15,737 nucleotides of DNA from positions 1 through 15,737 of the forward strand of contig JAKAXG010000025.1 in NCBI GenBank assembly GCA_021827225.1, written 5' to 3'. The notes under the pieces are model-generated. The model did no database searches, was not told where the DNA came from, and saw only the letters and a list, made by a program, of their open reading frames with translations. The position numbers and the translations under genes were made by a program. Shown here piece after piece: positions 5,907-13,804 of this stretch (position 1 is its first letter; every line of letters starts with the position of its first letter). The DNA comes from Actinomycetes bacterium (GTDB lineage: Bacteria > Actinomycetota > Acidimicrobiia > Acidimicrobiales > Palsa-688).

Positions 5907-6477
5907 ATCGCTGCTCAAAGCCGCCGTCGCCGGGACTGCGCTGGCCGGGATGGGCCCGCAGCTGCGCAGCCTGGCGGCCAGCTACAGCCGCCCCCGTTTC
6001 GGACCCGGTGACCGACCCTACCCGCACCTGCGGACCGGCACCGAGTCCATCCCGCAGATCCAGCACCTGGTGGTCCTGATGATGGAGAACCACTCCTTCG
6101 ACGACCACGGCGGTTACTACGACCACGTGGCTCCGGTGCCGGCGGTGCGTCCCGACGGCATCGTCCCCGCTGTGGGAGCCGACACTTACGGAGACCTGTA
6201 CTCCTGGGGTGGTTTCCGGGTGCCCACCGTGGTGGTGTCACCGTGGGCCAGGGCCAACCACGTGTCCCACACCGTCTACGACCACACCTCCGTACTGCGC
6301 TTCATCGAGACCAAGTGGAACCTCCCGGCGCTGTCGTATCGCGACGCCAACGTCAACAACATGGTGGACTGCCTGGACCTGCGGGCCCCGGCGTTCTCGG
6401 TGCCGCCCTCCCTTCCCCCCGCTCCGCTGCCGGGTGGGGCGGCGGCCTGCGTCGCCCAGGATCCCGCAGGACAATAG
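5893..6477 (+). pseudogene. Tat-exported phospholipase C with large in-frame internal deletion
   Basis: The frame encodes 194 residues against roughly 450-500 usual for bacterial phospholipase C/phosphoesterase proteins (PF04185). The start MLTRRSLLKAAVAG is a Tat signal with twin arginines at residues 4-5. IQHLVVLMMENHSFD is the family's N-terminal catalytic motif. It runs directly into DHGGYYDHVAPVP, normally found two hundred or more residues later as TYDE-x-GG(Y/F)(Y/F)DHV. The C-terminal hallmarks follow intact: FRVPTVVVSPWAR, VYDHTSVLRFIETKWNLPALSYRDAN. The deleted part holds most of the active-site core, so activity is unlikely. ATG 5893 has AGGA at a good distance; ATG 5884 is also in frame. 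The frame itself is open, so a small exported protein might still be made. Confidence 0.8.
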
Positions 6478-6489
6478 CCCCGGGCTATT
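6473..6489. terminator. Inverted repeat over the phospholipase stop codon
   Basis: AATAGCCCCGGGCTATT has two perfect 8-base arms around one central C, containing the TAG stop. As RNA it gives a 6-7 bp stem with a 3-5 base loop, AT at the base and GC at the tip, shaped like an intrinsic terminator, though no T-run follows. It separates the damaged phosphoesterase genes from the c-di-GMP gene. Confidence 0.5.
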
Positions 6490-6557
6490 ACAGCTCGGGC
6501 GCCCGGTGTCCGACAAAGCAACTCATGAGAACTGGCGGCTGGGCTGACCCGGTGGGG

Positions 6558-8393
6558 ATGGCGAAGCTCGGAGCGGAGCTCGAGCGCTGCTCCGAGCAGA
6601 TCGGCCGGGCCGTCCTGCAGTGGTGGTTGCAGCGCCGGCCGGGGCCGGAGCCGCCCTCCCCGGGCAGCTGCGAGGACATCCTCACCACGGTAGCGCTGGG
6701 GGCGGCCACCACAGGGCGTTACCTGATGAGCGGTCGCCTGCCCAGCCCGGAGGAGCGTGACAGCCTGGCCGCCCCCGGTCGGGCCGCCCTGGACGACTCC
6801 ATACCCGTGGACGAGCTGGCCAAGCTGTACCTGGCGCACCGGGACATCACCTGCCGGGAGCTGGAGGTGATCGCCGAGCGGGTGGGGGTCGGCTGGGCGG
6901 CGGTCCAGGCCGCCCAGGAGCTGGTCCGCGCCGGTGCCGACAGCGCCATCGTGGCGGTGGTGCGCTCGTTCGACGCGGCCCGCCGCCAGCTGCAGGCCGC
7001 CTTGGACTCGGAGCGGGAGTCGTTCGCCTACCGGGCCGTCCACGACGCCCTGACCGGCCTGCCCAACCGGGCCCTGCTGGTCGAACGCCTGGAGCGGATG
7101 GTTTCGTCGTCCGGTCCGTCGGAACCCACGCTCGAGCGGCGCGACCCCCGCTTCGCCGTGCTGTTCATCGACGTCGACCGCTTCAAGGCGGTCAACGACG
7201 TGTCCGGGCATCGCAGCGGGGACCAGCTGCTGATGGCCTTGGCCGGTCGGCTCCAGCGGGTGATCCGCGACGGCGACATCCTGGCCCGCCTGGGCGGCGA
7301 CGAGTTCGTGGTGGTCTGCCCGGACCTGGCCGACCCGCCGGCCGAGGCGGCCGCTGTAGCGGAGCGGATCACCGCTGTCGGGGCCCAGCCGTTCCGGCTC
7401 GGCCCCGATGGCGAGGAAATCTTCGTGTCGGTCAGCGTCGGCATCGGCGTGGCAGCCCCGGGCGACACCGCCGACTCGGTGCTGTCGCGCGCCGACGCGG
7501 CCATGTACAGCGCCAAGCGGGGAGGTGGATCGGGATTCCGGGTCTACGACGATTCGGTGGACTCGCTCCTGCGGCGCCGGCCGCAGCTGATCAACGACCT
7601 GCACAGCGCCACAGCATCGGGGCAGATGTCGCTGCACTATCAGCCGGTGCGCCACCTCGGCAGCGACCGGACCCGTTGCATGGAGGCCCTGGCCCGCTGG
7701 CAGCACCCGGTGTTCGGTTCGGTGCCACCCGACGAGTTCATCCCCCTGGCCGAGGAGAGCGGCGTCATCCTCGGCTTCGGGCGCTGGGTGATCGGGCAGG
7801 CCCTCGCCGACTGTGCCCGCTGGCAGGCCGGCCCGTGGCCCGGAGTGGGGGTGGCGGTCAACGTGTCGGGCCGCCAGTTCGCCGACGAAGGACTGCCGGC
7901 CTACCTGGCCGAGCAGTTGAGCAGTACCGGTGTGCACCCGGCTGACGTCACCCTCGAGATCACCGAGAGCGTCCTGGTGGGCACCGAGGAGGTGACTGTC
8001 GCCACCATCGGCGCGCTGAGCGCCACCGGAGTGCGACTGGCCATCGACGACTTCGGGACCGGCTACTCGTCGCTGGCCTACCTGCGCCGCTTGCCCGTGA
8101 CAGTGGTGAAGGTCGATCGCACATTCGTCGCCGGCAGCAGCCTCGAGGCCGGCGGGGACGGCGGCATCGTGGCCGCCATGGTGGATCTGGCTCACAGCTT
8201 GGGGCTCACCGTGGTGGCGGAAGGGGTGGAGACCCCAGCCGAGCTGGAGATGGTCCGCCGGGCCGGGTGCGACGACGCCCAGGGCTACCTGCTGGGCCGC
8301 CCGGTCCGCCTCGATCCTCGCCGCTGGAGCGCCCCGACGCCCTGCGCCGCCCAAGGGCCGGCCGACCCGCCGGCTCAGCCGAGCGGGTCGTAG
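6558..8393 (+). CDS. Bifunctional-type diguanylate cyclase/phosphodiesterase (GGDEF-EAL)
   Basis: A 611-residue protein. Residues 1-150 are a helical N-terminal region without clear family, ending in a probable coiled coil. The GGDEF domain spans about 160-330: HDALTGLPNR, FIDVDRFKAVND, and a canonical GGDEF at 246-250 preceded by an RxxD inhibitory site (R237-D240). The EAL domain spans about 345-595 with EAL (376-378), NVSGRQF, EITES, IDDFGTGYSS, KVDRTFV, AEGVET and QGYLLGRP. All catalytic motifs look intact in both domains, so it may both make and break c-di-GMP; the net direction cannot be told. There is no membrane segment, suggesting cytosolic sensing. ATG 6558 follows a G-rich stretch; ATG 6525 would add 11 residues but lacks a ribosome site. 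The last 19 bp overlap the opposing phosphatase gene. Confidence 0.9.
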   Translation: MAKLGAELERCSEQIGRAVLQWWLQRRPGPEPPSPGSCEDILTTVALGAATTGRYLMSGRLPSPEERDSLAAPGRAALDDSIPVDELAKLYLAHRDITCRELEVIAERVGVGWAAVQAAQELVRAGADSAIVAVVRSFDAARRQLQAALDSERESFAYRAVHDALTGLPNRALLVERLERMVSSSGPSEPTLERRDPRFAVLFIDVDRFKAVNDVSGHRSGDQLLMALAGRLQRVIRDGDILARLGGDEFVVVCPDLADPPAEAAAVAERITAVGAQPFRLGPDGEEIFVSVSVGIGVAAPGDTADSVLSRADAAMYSAKRGGGSGFRVYDDSVDSLLRRRPQLINDLHSATASGQMSLHYQPVRHLGSDRTRCMEALARWQHPVFGSVPPDEFIPLAEESGVILGFGRWVIGQALADCARWQAGPWPGVGVAVNVSGRQFADEGLPAYLAEQLSSTGVHPADVTLEITESVLVGTEEVTVATIGALSATGVRLAIDDFGTGYSSLAYLRRLPVTVVKVDRTFVAGSSLEAGGDGGIVAAMVDLAHSLGLTVVAEGVETPAELEMVRRAGCDDAQGYLLGRPVRLDPRRWSAPTPCAAQGPADPPAQPSGS

Positions 8394-10081
8394 GTGCCGG
8401 AGGGGCTGAACACCACCAAGGCGATGTCGTCCACCCCGCCGCCGCCCACCCCCATACCGGCGACCAGGGCATCGGCTGCGGACTCGACGTCGCAGTCGGC
8501 CGGCAGCCCGGCCACCACTTCCACCAGTCGGTCGATGCCGTCGAGCAGGTCACGGCTGCGGTCCTCGACCAGCCCGTCGGTGTAGAGAACCACCATGTCC
8601 CCGGGCGCCAGACCCACAGATATTTCCCCGTAGCCGCCGATCCCCAGACCGAGAGGCGGCCCCGGCGGCGCCCACACCGGCCGGGTCGAGCCGCCTCGGC
8701 GCTTCAAGATGAGCGGCAGGTGACCCGCCGACGCCACGCTCATCGTATGCCGGCCCATCTCGACCACGGCGTAGATACCGGTGGCGAAGCGGTGCAGGTC
8801 GATTTCGCTGTCGTCGCCCTGCTGCTCTACGGCCTCGGCCAGTCGGGCGTCGACCTCCTCGAGCACCAGGCCCGGGTGGCCCAGCGTGTGGCCGGCCGTG
8901 CGCATGGCCACCCGGGCCTGGCCCATCAGCGCGGCCGCGCCGATCCCGTGGCCGGAGATGTCGCCCAGCCCGAGCCCGACCATCCCGGCTCCCATGTCGA
9001 GCACGTCCCACCAGTCCCCGCCGACGGCCCACCCGGTGCCGGCCGGCACGTATCGGGTCGCGAGGGTGCAGCCGGCCGGACGGCTCGGTGCGGCCGGCAG
9101 GAGGGCCCGCTGCAGTCGTTCAGCGCCGCGTCGGTCCCGCTGGCGGCCCCCCACCTCGGCGATGCAGGCTCCGGCCACGGTGGTCAGCTCGCGTAGGAAC
9201 GCCAGCTCCGAATCGTCGAGGTCTGGCCGACCGGCGGTGGTCATGAGCAGCAGCCCCCCGGCCAGCCGGCCGGCCACCACCAGTGGAGCCAGCGCCATGG
9301 ACGAGGCGCCGGCTGCCGCCAACCATTGCCTGGCCTCCGCGGTGGGCGCCAGATCCCCGATGGTGCTCGGCTCGACGCGGACCGAGAGTATCCGGCCGGC
9401 GGTCAGGGTGTCGCGCCACTCCACCGGGATCTCCCACCGGGCCGGCGCCGGTAGCGGCCCCAGCCGGCGCAGCGCCGCGCTCAGCGCCAGGGCGACCGGC
9501 GACACCCGCTCTTGCATGGCCGAACCGATATCGGGGTTCGGGTAGGCGTACACCGCAGCCATGTCCGCCATCGCTGGTACCAGGGTGTCGGCCAGCGCCT
9601 GGAGCGCCCCAGACGGATGGTCGGCGGATACCGCCGCCTCGGTGGCGGTGGCCAGGATGCGGCCATGGGCGGCCTGGCGCTGCGCTTCGTGCTCCGCGGT
9701 GGCGTCGCAGGCGACCTGCACCACCCCGATGGGGTTGCCGCTCGCATCGAGAAGCGGTGCCATCGACACTCTCAGGAGCCGGCGGCGTCCGTGTCCGTCG
9801 ACGGTCCTGGCCGGCCGGCGGGAATCGGTCACCGCCTCACCGGCGAACGCCCGGTCCCAGAGCTCGGCGCTCTCGGCGGTCTCGGGGTAGAGATGCACCA
9901 GCGGCCGGCCCCGCTCCGCTGGTCCGTACAGTCGACGGGCCAACCGGTTGCGCCAAACCAGGCAGTGCTGCGGCCCACTGGTGAGGGTGACCATGGCCGG
10001 GGCGTCTTCGAGCGCTCCCAGCAGGCAGGCCGGGTCGACGCGGGCCAGGATGGACATCACCTCGTCATCGGATCCCGCCAT
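8375..10081 (-). CDS. PAS-GAF-PP2C serine phosphatase (SpoIIE/RsbU-type)
   Basis: A 568-residue protein. Residues about 20-130 form a PAS domain (ending in a PAC-like LLRVSMAPLLDASGNPIGVV), about 145-310 a GAF-like domain, and about 340-560 a SpoIIE-type PP2C phosphatase. The metal-binding acids are visible: D356 in GGDWWDV, D374 in GDISGHG, D502 in YTDGLVE, D551/D552 in DDIALV. The linker ERLQRALLP before the phosphatase is typical. Such proteins dephosphorylate anti-sigma-factor antagonists in partner-switching cascades, controlled by the sensory domains; no antagonist or anti-sigma gene is in this window. ATG 10081 was chosen since PAS homology begins shortly after; the frame stays open upstream (another ATG at 10204) without recognisable homology. 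It converges with the GGDEF-EAL gene. Confidence 0.88.
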   Translation of the reverse strand: MAGSDDEVMSILARVDPACLLGALEDAPAMVTLTSGPQHCLVWRNRLARRLYGPAERGRPLVHLYPETAESAELWDRAFAGEAVTDSRRPARTVDGHGRRRLLRVSMAPLLDASGNPIGVVQVACDATAEHEAQRQAAHGRILATATEAAVSADHPSGALQALADTLVPAMADMAAVYAYPNPDIGSAMQERVSPVALALSAALRRLGPLPAPARWEIPVEWRDTLTAGRILSVRVEPSTIGDLAPTAEARQWLAAAGASSMALAPLVVAGRLAGGLLLMTTAGRPDLDDSELAFLRELTTVAGACIAEVGGRQRDRRGAERLQRALLPAAPSRPAGCTLATRYVPAGTGWAVGGDWWDVLDMGAGMVGLGLGDISGHGIGAAALMGQARVAMRTAGHTLGHPGLVLEEVDARLAEAVEQQGDDSEIDLHRFATGIYAVVEMGRHTMSVASAGHLPLILKRRGGSTRPVWAPPGPPLGLGIGGYGEISVGLAPGDMVVLYTDGLVEDRSRDLLDGIDRLVEVVAGLPADCDVESAADALVAGMGVGGGGVDDIALVVFSPSGTYDPLG

Positions 10082-10533
10082 CTTCGTTCCCGCAGCGGCC
10101 GGCGGCGGATCCGCCTCTGCTGCCACCCCCGGAGGGAAGCGTAGCTGTCCTGCCGGCCGGGTGGCGGCGCAGGTGAGCCGGGGCCCCGCCATCGCTTCGA
10201 GCATCCTGGGGCGGCTGTCGGGGTGGGCGTCCTGCAGCTTGTGCGCCGGGACCTCGCCTCCGCTGACACCGGGGCCGCATCCGCCCCCGCTCAGCAGGCC
10301 GACCCCGGCGGAGACGTCCCGCCCCCGCTGGGCGACGAGGCGCTCGTGGCCGGTCCGGAATCCCCACGGCCCGGTGGCGGACCGACGCCGGAGTGCCCCG
10401 TCACAGCCCCTGGCGTAACGCGCGCTGCTGGGACGGCTGAAGCTGGCTGCTAGCCTGAGGCGTACCGTGCGCAGCGGCGGCGTCGCTGCGCGGACCCGAG
10501 GAGTGCCATGGACCGCCTGTCGCCGGAGACCCG
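10082..10533. other. Divergent intergenic region, no supported gene
   Basis: About 450 bp between the minus-strand PP2C start and the plus-strand PAP2 start. Several frames are open, as expected at this GC content, but none has homology, a ribosome site or a convincing domain. A TAGCCT hexamer at 10451-10456 is the only promoter-like element noted. It probably holds promoters for both neighbours. Confidence 0.5.
10451..10456 (+). promoter_or_regulatory. Candidate -10 element for the PAP2-MscS pair
   Basis: TAGCCT matches TANNNT and lies 78 bp upstream of the PAP2 start; the -35 position (CTGGGA, 17-base spacer) is a poor match. Offered as a weak candidate only. Confidence 0.25.
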
Positions 10534-11271
10534 ATGCCCCAGCTGCTGAGCGCCGTGGGCGTGGCCGACTCGACGCCGGTGCTGCCGCCCAAGGGCCTCA
10601 ACACCTCCATCTACCTGGACCTCAACCACTTCTCCCGCCAAACGGCGTGGGCTCACGGGTTCATGCACGCCTACGCCCTGTGGCTGGGCCCGGTCCTGGT
10701 GGCGGCGATGTTCGTGGCCGCCTACGGGGCGGCGTGGTGGCGCGGCGCCAGCCGGGTGTCGGCAGTGCTGGTGCTGGGCGGTATCGCAGAGCTGGTCAGC
10801 CTGGGGCTCAACCAGATCGTGGGCCACGCCGCCCAGGAGCTGCGCCCCTACGCCACGCACCCCAACGCCCTGGTGCTGGTGGCCAAGGCCAACGACTATT
10901 CCTTCCCGTCGGATCACTCCATCGTCGCTGGCGGCATCACCACGTCGTTGCTGCTGGTCGTGGGCGAACGTCTGTGGCAGCGACGCCGGGCGCCGGCCGG
11001 CCCGGCCGACGGCGGCGGCGGCGTTCCCGGCCTCATCCGGGCGGCGGCCGCGCTGAGCGTGGTCCTGGGCCTGTTCCTGTGCTTCGCCCGGGTGTACGTA
11101 GGCGCCCACTACCCCGGTGACGTGGTGGCCGGCTACCTGCTGTCGTCTCTCGTGGTGCTCATCTTCTCCCTGCTGCGACCGGTCGTCTTCCGGGCCGCTG
11201 ACGCCTTGGACTCGACCGCGCTGGCCCCGGTCCTGCGCCGTTCCCAGCCGGCCGGGAGGTCCCTGCGCTGA
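10534..11271 (+). CDS. PAP2-family membrane lipid phosphatase (BcrC/UppP-like)
   Basis: A 245-residue protein with about five or six membrane segments. PAP2 motifs: ELRPY (R104-P105, end of motif 1), SFPSDHS (H128, motif 2) and ARVYVGAHYPGDV (R186, H192, D196, motif 3), forming the phosphohistidine active site. The PSDH form of motif 2 is common in BcrC-type undecaprenyl-diphosphate phosphatases, so recycling of the wall lipid carrier is a reasonable guess. The Lys that usually opens motif 1 (K-x6-RP) appears to be replaced by Gly97. ATG 10534 has GGAGA at good spacing. The MscS-type gene follows 64 bp downstream in the same direction, probably co-transcribed. Phosphatidate or other lipid phosphates are alternative substrates. 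Confidence 0.85.
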   Translation: MPQLLSAVGVADSTPVLPPKGLNTSIYLDLNHFSRQTAWAHGFMHAYALWLGPVLVAAMFVAAYGAAWWRGASRVSAVLVLGGIAELVSLGLNQIVGHAAQELRPYATHPNALVLVAKANDYSFPSDHSIVAGGITTSLLLVVGERLWQRRRAPAGPADGGGGVPGLIRAAAALSVVLGLFLCFARVYVGAHYPGDVVAGYLLSSLVVLIFSLLRPVVFRAADALDSTALAPVLRRSQPAGRSLR

Positions 11272-11335
11272 GCTCCAGCCGGGCCCCGCTGAGCGTCGCG
11301 GCGGGAGGCGCCGCCCCGGGACGGCCGGGCCGGCG

Positions 11336-12379
11336 ATGAGGATCCAGCCGGCGGTGGTCGTCGGCGCCACCGCAGCGGCCACCCTGGCGGCTCACACCGC
11401 CGGGTTCTACCTTCTCGGGCGGTCCGCCAAGAAGCCCCTGCGCCAGTCGGTGGTGCGCAACGCGCGCGGTCCGGCCCGGCTGATCATCCCTCTCACCGGG
11501 GCCGAGGTCGCTCTGAGCACGGTGCGCATGGAAGGGCACCTGCGCTCGGTGCTGCTGCACGCGGTGGGTATCGCGCTGATACTGGCGCTGGCGTTCCTGG
11601 TGGTGCGGCTCACCTACATCTTCGATGACCTGGTGCTGGCCCGCTACCAGATCGACAGCGCCGACAACCTCAAGGCCCGCCAGGTCCACACCCAGATCCA
11701 GGTCCTGCGTCGGGTGACGGTGGTGGTCGTGGCAGTGGTGGCGGTGGCGTTCGTCCTGCTCAGCTTCTCGGCGGTGCGCGCCGCCGGTGCCGGGTTGCTG
11801 GCGTCGGCCGGTGTGGTCGGCATCGTCGCCGGGGTGGCCATCCAGCCCACGGCCACCAACTTGATGGCCGGCCTGCAGATCGCCGTCAGCCAGCCCATCC
11901 GCATCGACGACGTGGTGGTCGTGGAGGGCCACTGGGGCCGGGTGGAGCAGATCGCCCTCACGTATGTGGTGGTGCGGGTGTGGGACCTGCGCCGGCTGGT
12001 GCTGCCCATCTCCTATTTCATCAAGAACCCGTTCGAGAACTGGACCCGCTCCAGCGCCGAGATCCTCGGATGGGTGTTCCTGGACGTCGACTACAGCGCG
12101 CCGGTGGATGCCATCCGCCAGCGCCTGCGCCAGGTACTGGCCTCCTCGTCCAACTGGGACGGCAAGGTGTGGGCCCTGCAGGTCACCGACCTCGGCCCTC
12201 ACACCATGCAGCTGAGAGCTCTCATGAGCTCGCCCGACAGCTCCTCGTCGTGGGACCTGCAGTGCGAGGTGCGGGAGAAGCTGGTGGCCTTCTTGAAGGA
12301 GGAGCACCCGGGAGTCCTGCCGCGCCAGCGGACCGAGCTGGTCTGGCCCAGCCCCGGGCAGCAGCCCCGACCGGAGTAG
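11336..12379 (+). CDS. MscS-family mechanosensitive channel
   Basis: A 347-residue membrane protein. Hydrophobic segments lie at about 5-28, 72-94, 126-146 and 150-182. The last is the pore-lining helix, with Gly/Ala-rich packing (GLLASAGVVGIVAGVAIQ) and the following NLMAGLQIAVSQPIRIDD. The beta domain continues with VVVVEGHWGRVEQIALTYVVVRVWD and RRLVLPISYFIKNPFENWTR, all classic for MscS. The C-terminal cytoplasmic alpha/beta domain is complete. It should release osmolytes on membrane tension. One transmembrane helix more than E. coli MscS is common in actinobacterial members. ATG 11336 is the first start after the PAP2 stop; no strong ribosome site is seen, so coupling to the upstream gene is possible. 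Confidence 0.9.
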   Translation: MRIQPAVVVGATAAATLAAHTAGFYLLGRSAKKPLRQSVVRNARGPARLIIPLTGAEVALSTVRMEGHLRSVLLHAVGIALILALAFLVVRLTYIFDDLVLARYQIDSADNLKARQVHTQIQVLRRVTVVVVAVVAVAFVLLSFSAVRAAGAGLLASAGVVGIVAGVAIQPTATNLMAGLQIAVSQPIRIDDVVVVEGHWGRVEQIALTYVVVRVWDLRRLVLPISYFIKNPFENWTRSSAEILGWVFLDVDYSAPVDAIRQRLRQVLASSSNWDGKVWALQVTDLGPHTMQLRALMSSPDSSSSWDLQCEVREKLVAFLKEEHPGVLPRQRTELVWPSPGQQPRPE

Positions 12380-12434
12380 GCACCGCCACAGGGTGGACGT
12401 CCAGACCCGTGTCGGCAGGCCGAGGCGCCGGCTC

Positions 12435-13517
12435 TCAGTCCGTCAGCTCCGGTTCGGGCACTAGCCGGGGGAGCGTGGTGACGGCCGGACCCAGCTGGCG
12501 GGCCACTCCGACCAGGCAGATGGGGCGGCCCTCCCGGTCGCTCAGCAGCCGGAACCGGGCCCGGTACCGCCGGGACCGGCCGTCGTCGCCGACCAGGTCC
12601 AGGTCCTTCTGCACCAGCTCTCCCGGTGGGAGGGCGCGCAGCGACTCCAGGTGGAAGCCGGCTCGTTGCTCGGCGACGACCATGGCGGCTATCCGGCTGT
12701 GCGGCATGACAGAGCGGCTGGCTCCGGTCCTCGTGCACAGGCCCGATACCAGGTCGATCTCGAACGCCAAGGAGTCCGAAGCCTCGAGCGCCAGCTGGGC
12801 ATGGGCCTGCGCCCGCTGGGCTCTGTGCTCGAGTTGTTCCATGACGCTCAGATCCTCCAGGGTGATCACCGCCCCGACGGCCGACCCGTCGAATATCGCC
12901 GGCTCCACCGTCACCGAGACCCACACGTCGCTGCCGTCGCTGCGGTGCAGGGCCTCCTCCAGCGAGCACAGCCTCTCTGCCCGGTTGACCGCCTGCTGGA
13001 CCAGGCAGTCCTTGTCGTCTGGGTCCCGCCCGTCAGCGGGTCGGGAGTGCAACAGCTGGTGCAGGTTCTGGCCGACGATCTGCTCGACGTCGTAGCCGAC
13101 CAGCTCGGCGAAGCGGTCGGTGACGAACAGGGCCCGGCCGGCCGAGTCCACGCCGCACAGCGCTGTCGATCCCGACCGCAGCGTCTGGTGCCGGCGGGCC
13201 AGGGAGATCAGCTCACCGACGCCGGGCAGCCCCAGCCGGCTGGCCATGGAGCGCAGCCGCGACCGCAGCGACGCCGGTGCCACCCCCAACTCCGCGGCCG
13301 CCTCGCCCAACGTGTCGGCTCGGGCGACGGCGCCGAGAGCAAAGCTCTGGCCGGCGGACAGCCCCGAGAGGGAGACCATGAACAGTTTGGCGTAGGCGCC
13401 GTGGCATGCGGCTTCGGAGGGAGGTTTGCTCGCCAATTGGCTCCGGGACGAGATGGTGCTCAACGCATTGACTTCCTTGGGGTGAGCGGCGACTTGCTGG
13501 CGCCGAAACAGCTGCAT
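12435..13517 (-). CDS. Regulator with N-terminal LuxR-like HTH and two PAS-like regions
   Basis: A 360-residue protein. Residues about 50-110 resemble a LuxR/GerE-type helix-turn-helix: LSGLSAGQSFALGAVARAD, then TLGEAAAELGVAPASLRSRL and RLGLPGVGELISLARRH. Residues about 118-228 form a PAS domain (VDSAGRALFVTDRFAELVGY, with the PAC-like SDVWVSVTVEPAIFDG). After a short helical linker (about 225-245), about 245-345 look like a second, weaker PAS/PAC region ending DREGRPICLVGVARQL. It is presumably a DNA-binding sensor, but the HTH lies before the PAS domains rather than at the C-terminus. ATG 13517 has GGA at fair distance; GTG 13577 or ATG 13379 are alternatives. An inverted repeat lies 10 bp upstream of the chosen start. 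It converges on the MscS-type gene with a 55-bp gap. Ligand and targets unknown. Confidence 0.75.
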   Translation of the reverse strand: MQLFRRQQVAAHPKEVNALSTISSRSQLASKPPSEAACHGAYAKLFMVSLSGLSAGQSFALGAVARADTLGEAAAELGVAPASLRSRLRSMASRLGLPGVGELISLARRHQTLRSGSTALCGVDSAGRALFVTDRFAELVGYDVEQIVGQNLHQLLHSRPADGRDPDDKDCLVQQAVNRAERLCSLEEALHRSDGSDVWVSVTVEPAIFDGSAVGAVITLEDLSVMEQLEHRAQRAQAHAQLALEASDSLAFEIDLVSGLCTRTGASRSVMPHSRIAAMVVAEQRAGFHLESLRALPPGELVQKDLDLVGDDGRSRRYRARFRLLSDREGRPICLVGVARQLGPAVTTLPRLVPEPELTD

Positions 13518-13526
13518 ATGGTCCAA

Positions 13527-13548
13527 ACCGAACAGACAGGTCGGTCTG
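13527..13548. promoter_or_regulatory. Nested inverted repeats upstream of the HTH-PAS gene
   Basis: ACCGA (13527-13531) and TCGGT (13541-13545) face each other over 9 bases, and inside the same stretch CAGAC (13533-13537) faces GTCTG (13544-13548) over 6 bases. They lie just upstream of the HTH-PAS start, where a repressor or activator would act. A self-binding site or a site for the neighbouring TetR protein are both possible. Confidence 0.4.
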
Positions 13549-13656
13549 CTGGGATTCTTTCGGCTGGGTGAGCGCACTTCTTGATGGTCGACTGGGAGTA
13601 ACTGGTTTGCCCCGGCTCGGGCCCCCTCGCCTCGTTCCCTTCCCCGGCGGCAGCGC

Positions 13657-13662
13657 TATATT
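13657..13662 (+). promoter_or_regulatory. Candidate -10 element for the tetR gene
   Basis: TATATT is the closest match to a consensus -10 in this 309-bp divergent intergenic region (13518-13826), which holds no gene I can support. A short TGCCC/GGGCA hairpin follows. The -35 position is poor, and the leader would be about 155 bases long. Confidence 0.3.
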
Positions 13663-13804
13663 GCCCTCCGGGCAGCAGAGCAGATCAACATCGGCCGGGT
13701 CGCTTGGCGGCGCGCCCGGTGCCGTCCGCTGGGCTGGCCTGGCTCGCCAGCCGATCGGGGAGTCGACCACTCAGAGCCGTGCACGAGCCGACACCTCGAC
13801 GTCA

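Noticed and set aside
5395..6477. A 360-residue ORF joining phosphatase and phospholipase pieces
   Set aside because: It begins out of frame within the phosphatase remnant and only later enters real coding frames; the phospholipase has its own Tat signal and start at 5893.
6276..8354. A 692-residue open frame antisense to the GGDEF-EAL gene
   Set aside because: Typical high-GC shadow frame with no domain; the plus strand has all GGDEF and EAL motifs.
10223..10453. A 76-residue plus-strand ORF in the PP2C-PAP2 intergenic region
   Set aside because: Low-complexity Pro/Ala/Gly content, no ribosome site and no recognisable domain.
11159..12307. A 382-residue open frame antisense to the MscS-type gene
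   Set aside because: No hydrophobic or domain pattern; a GC-driven shadow.
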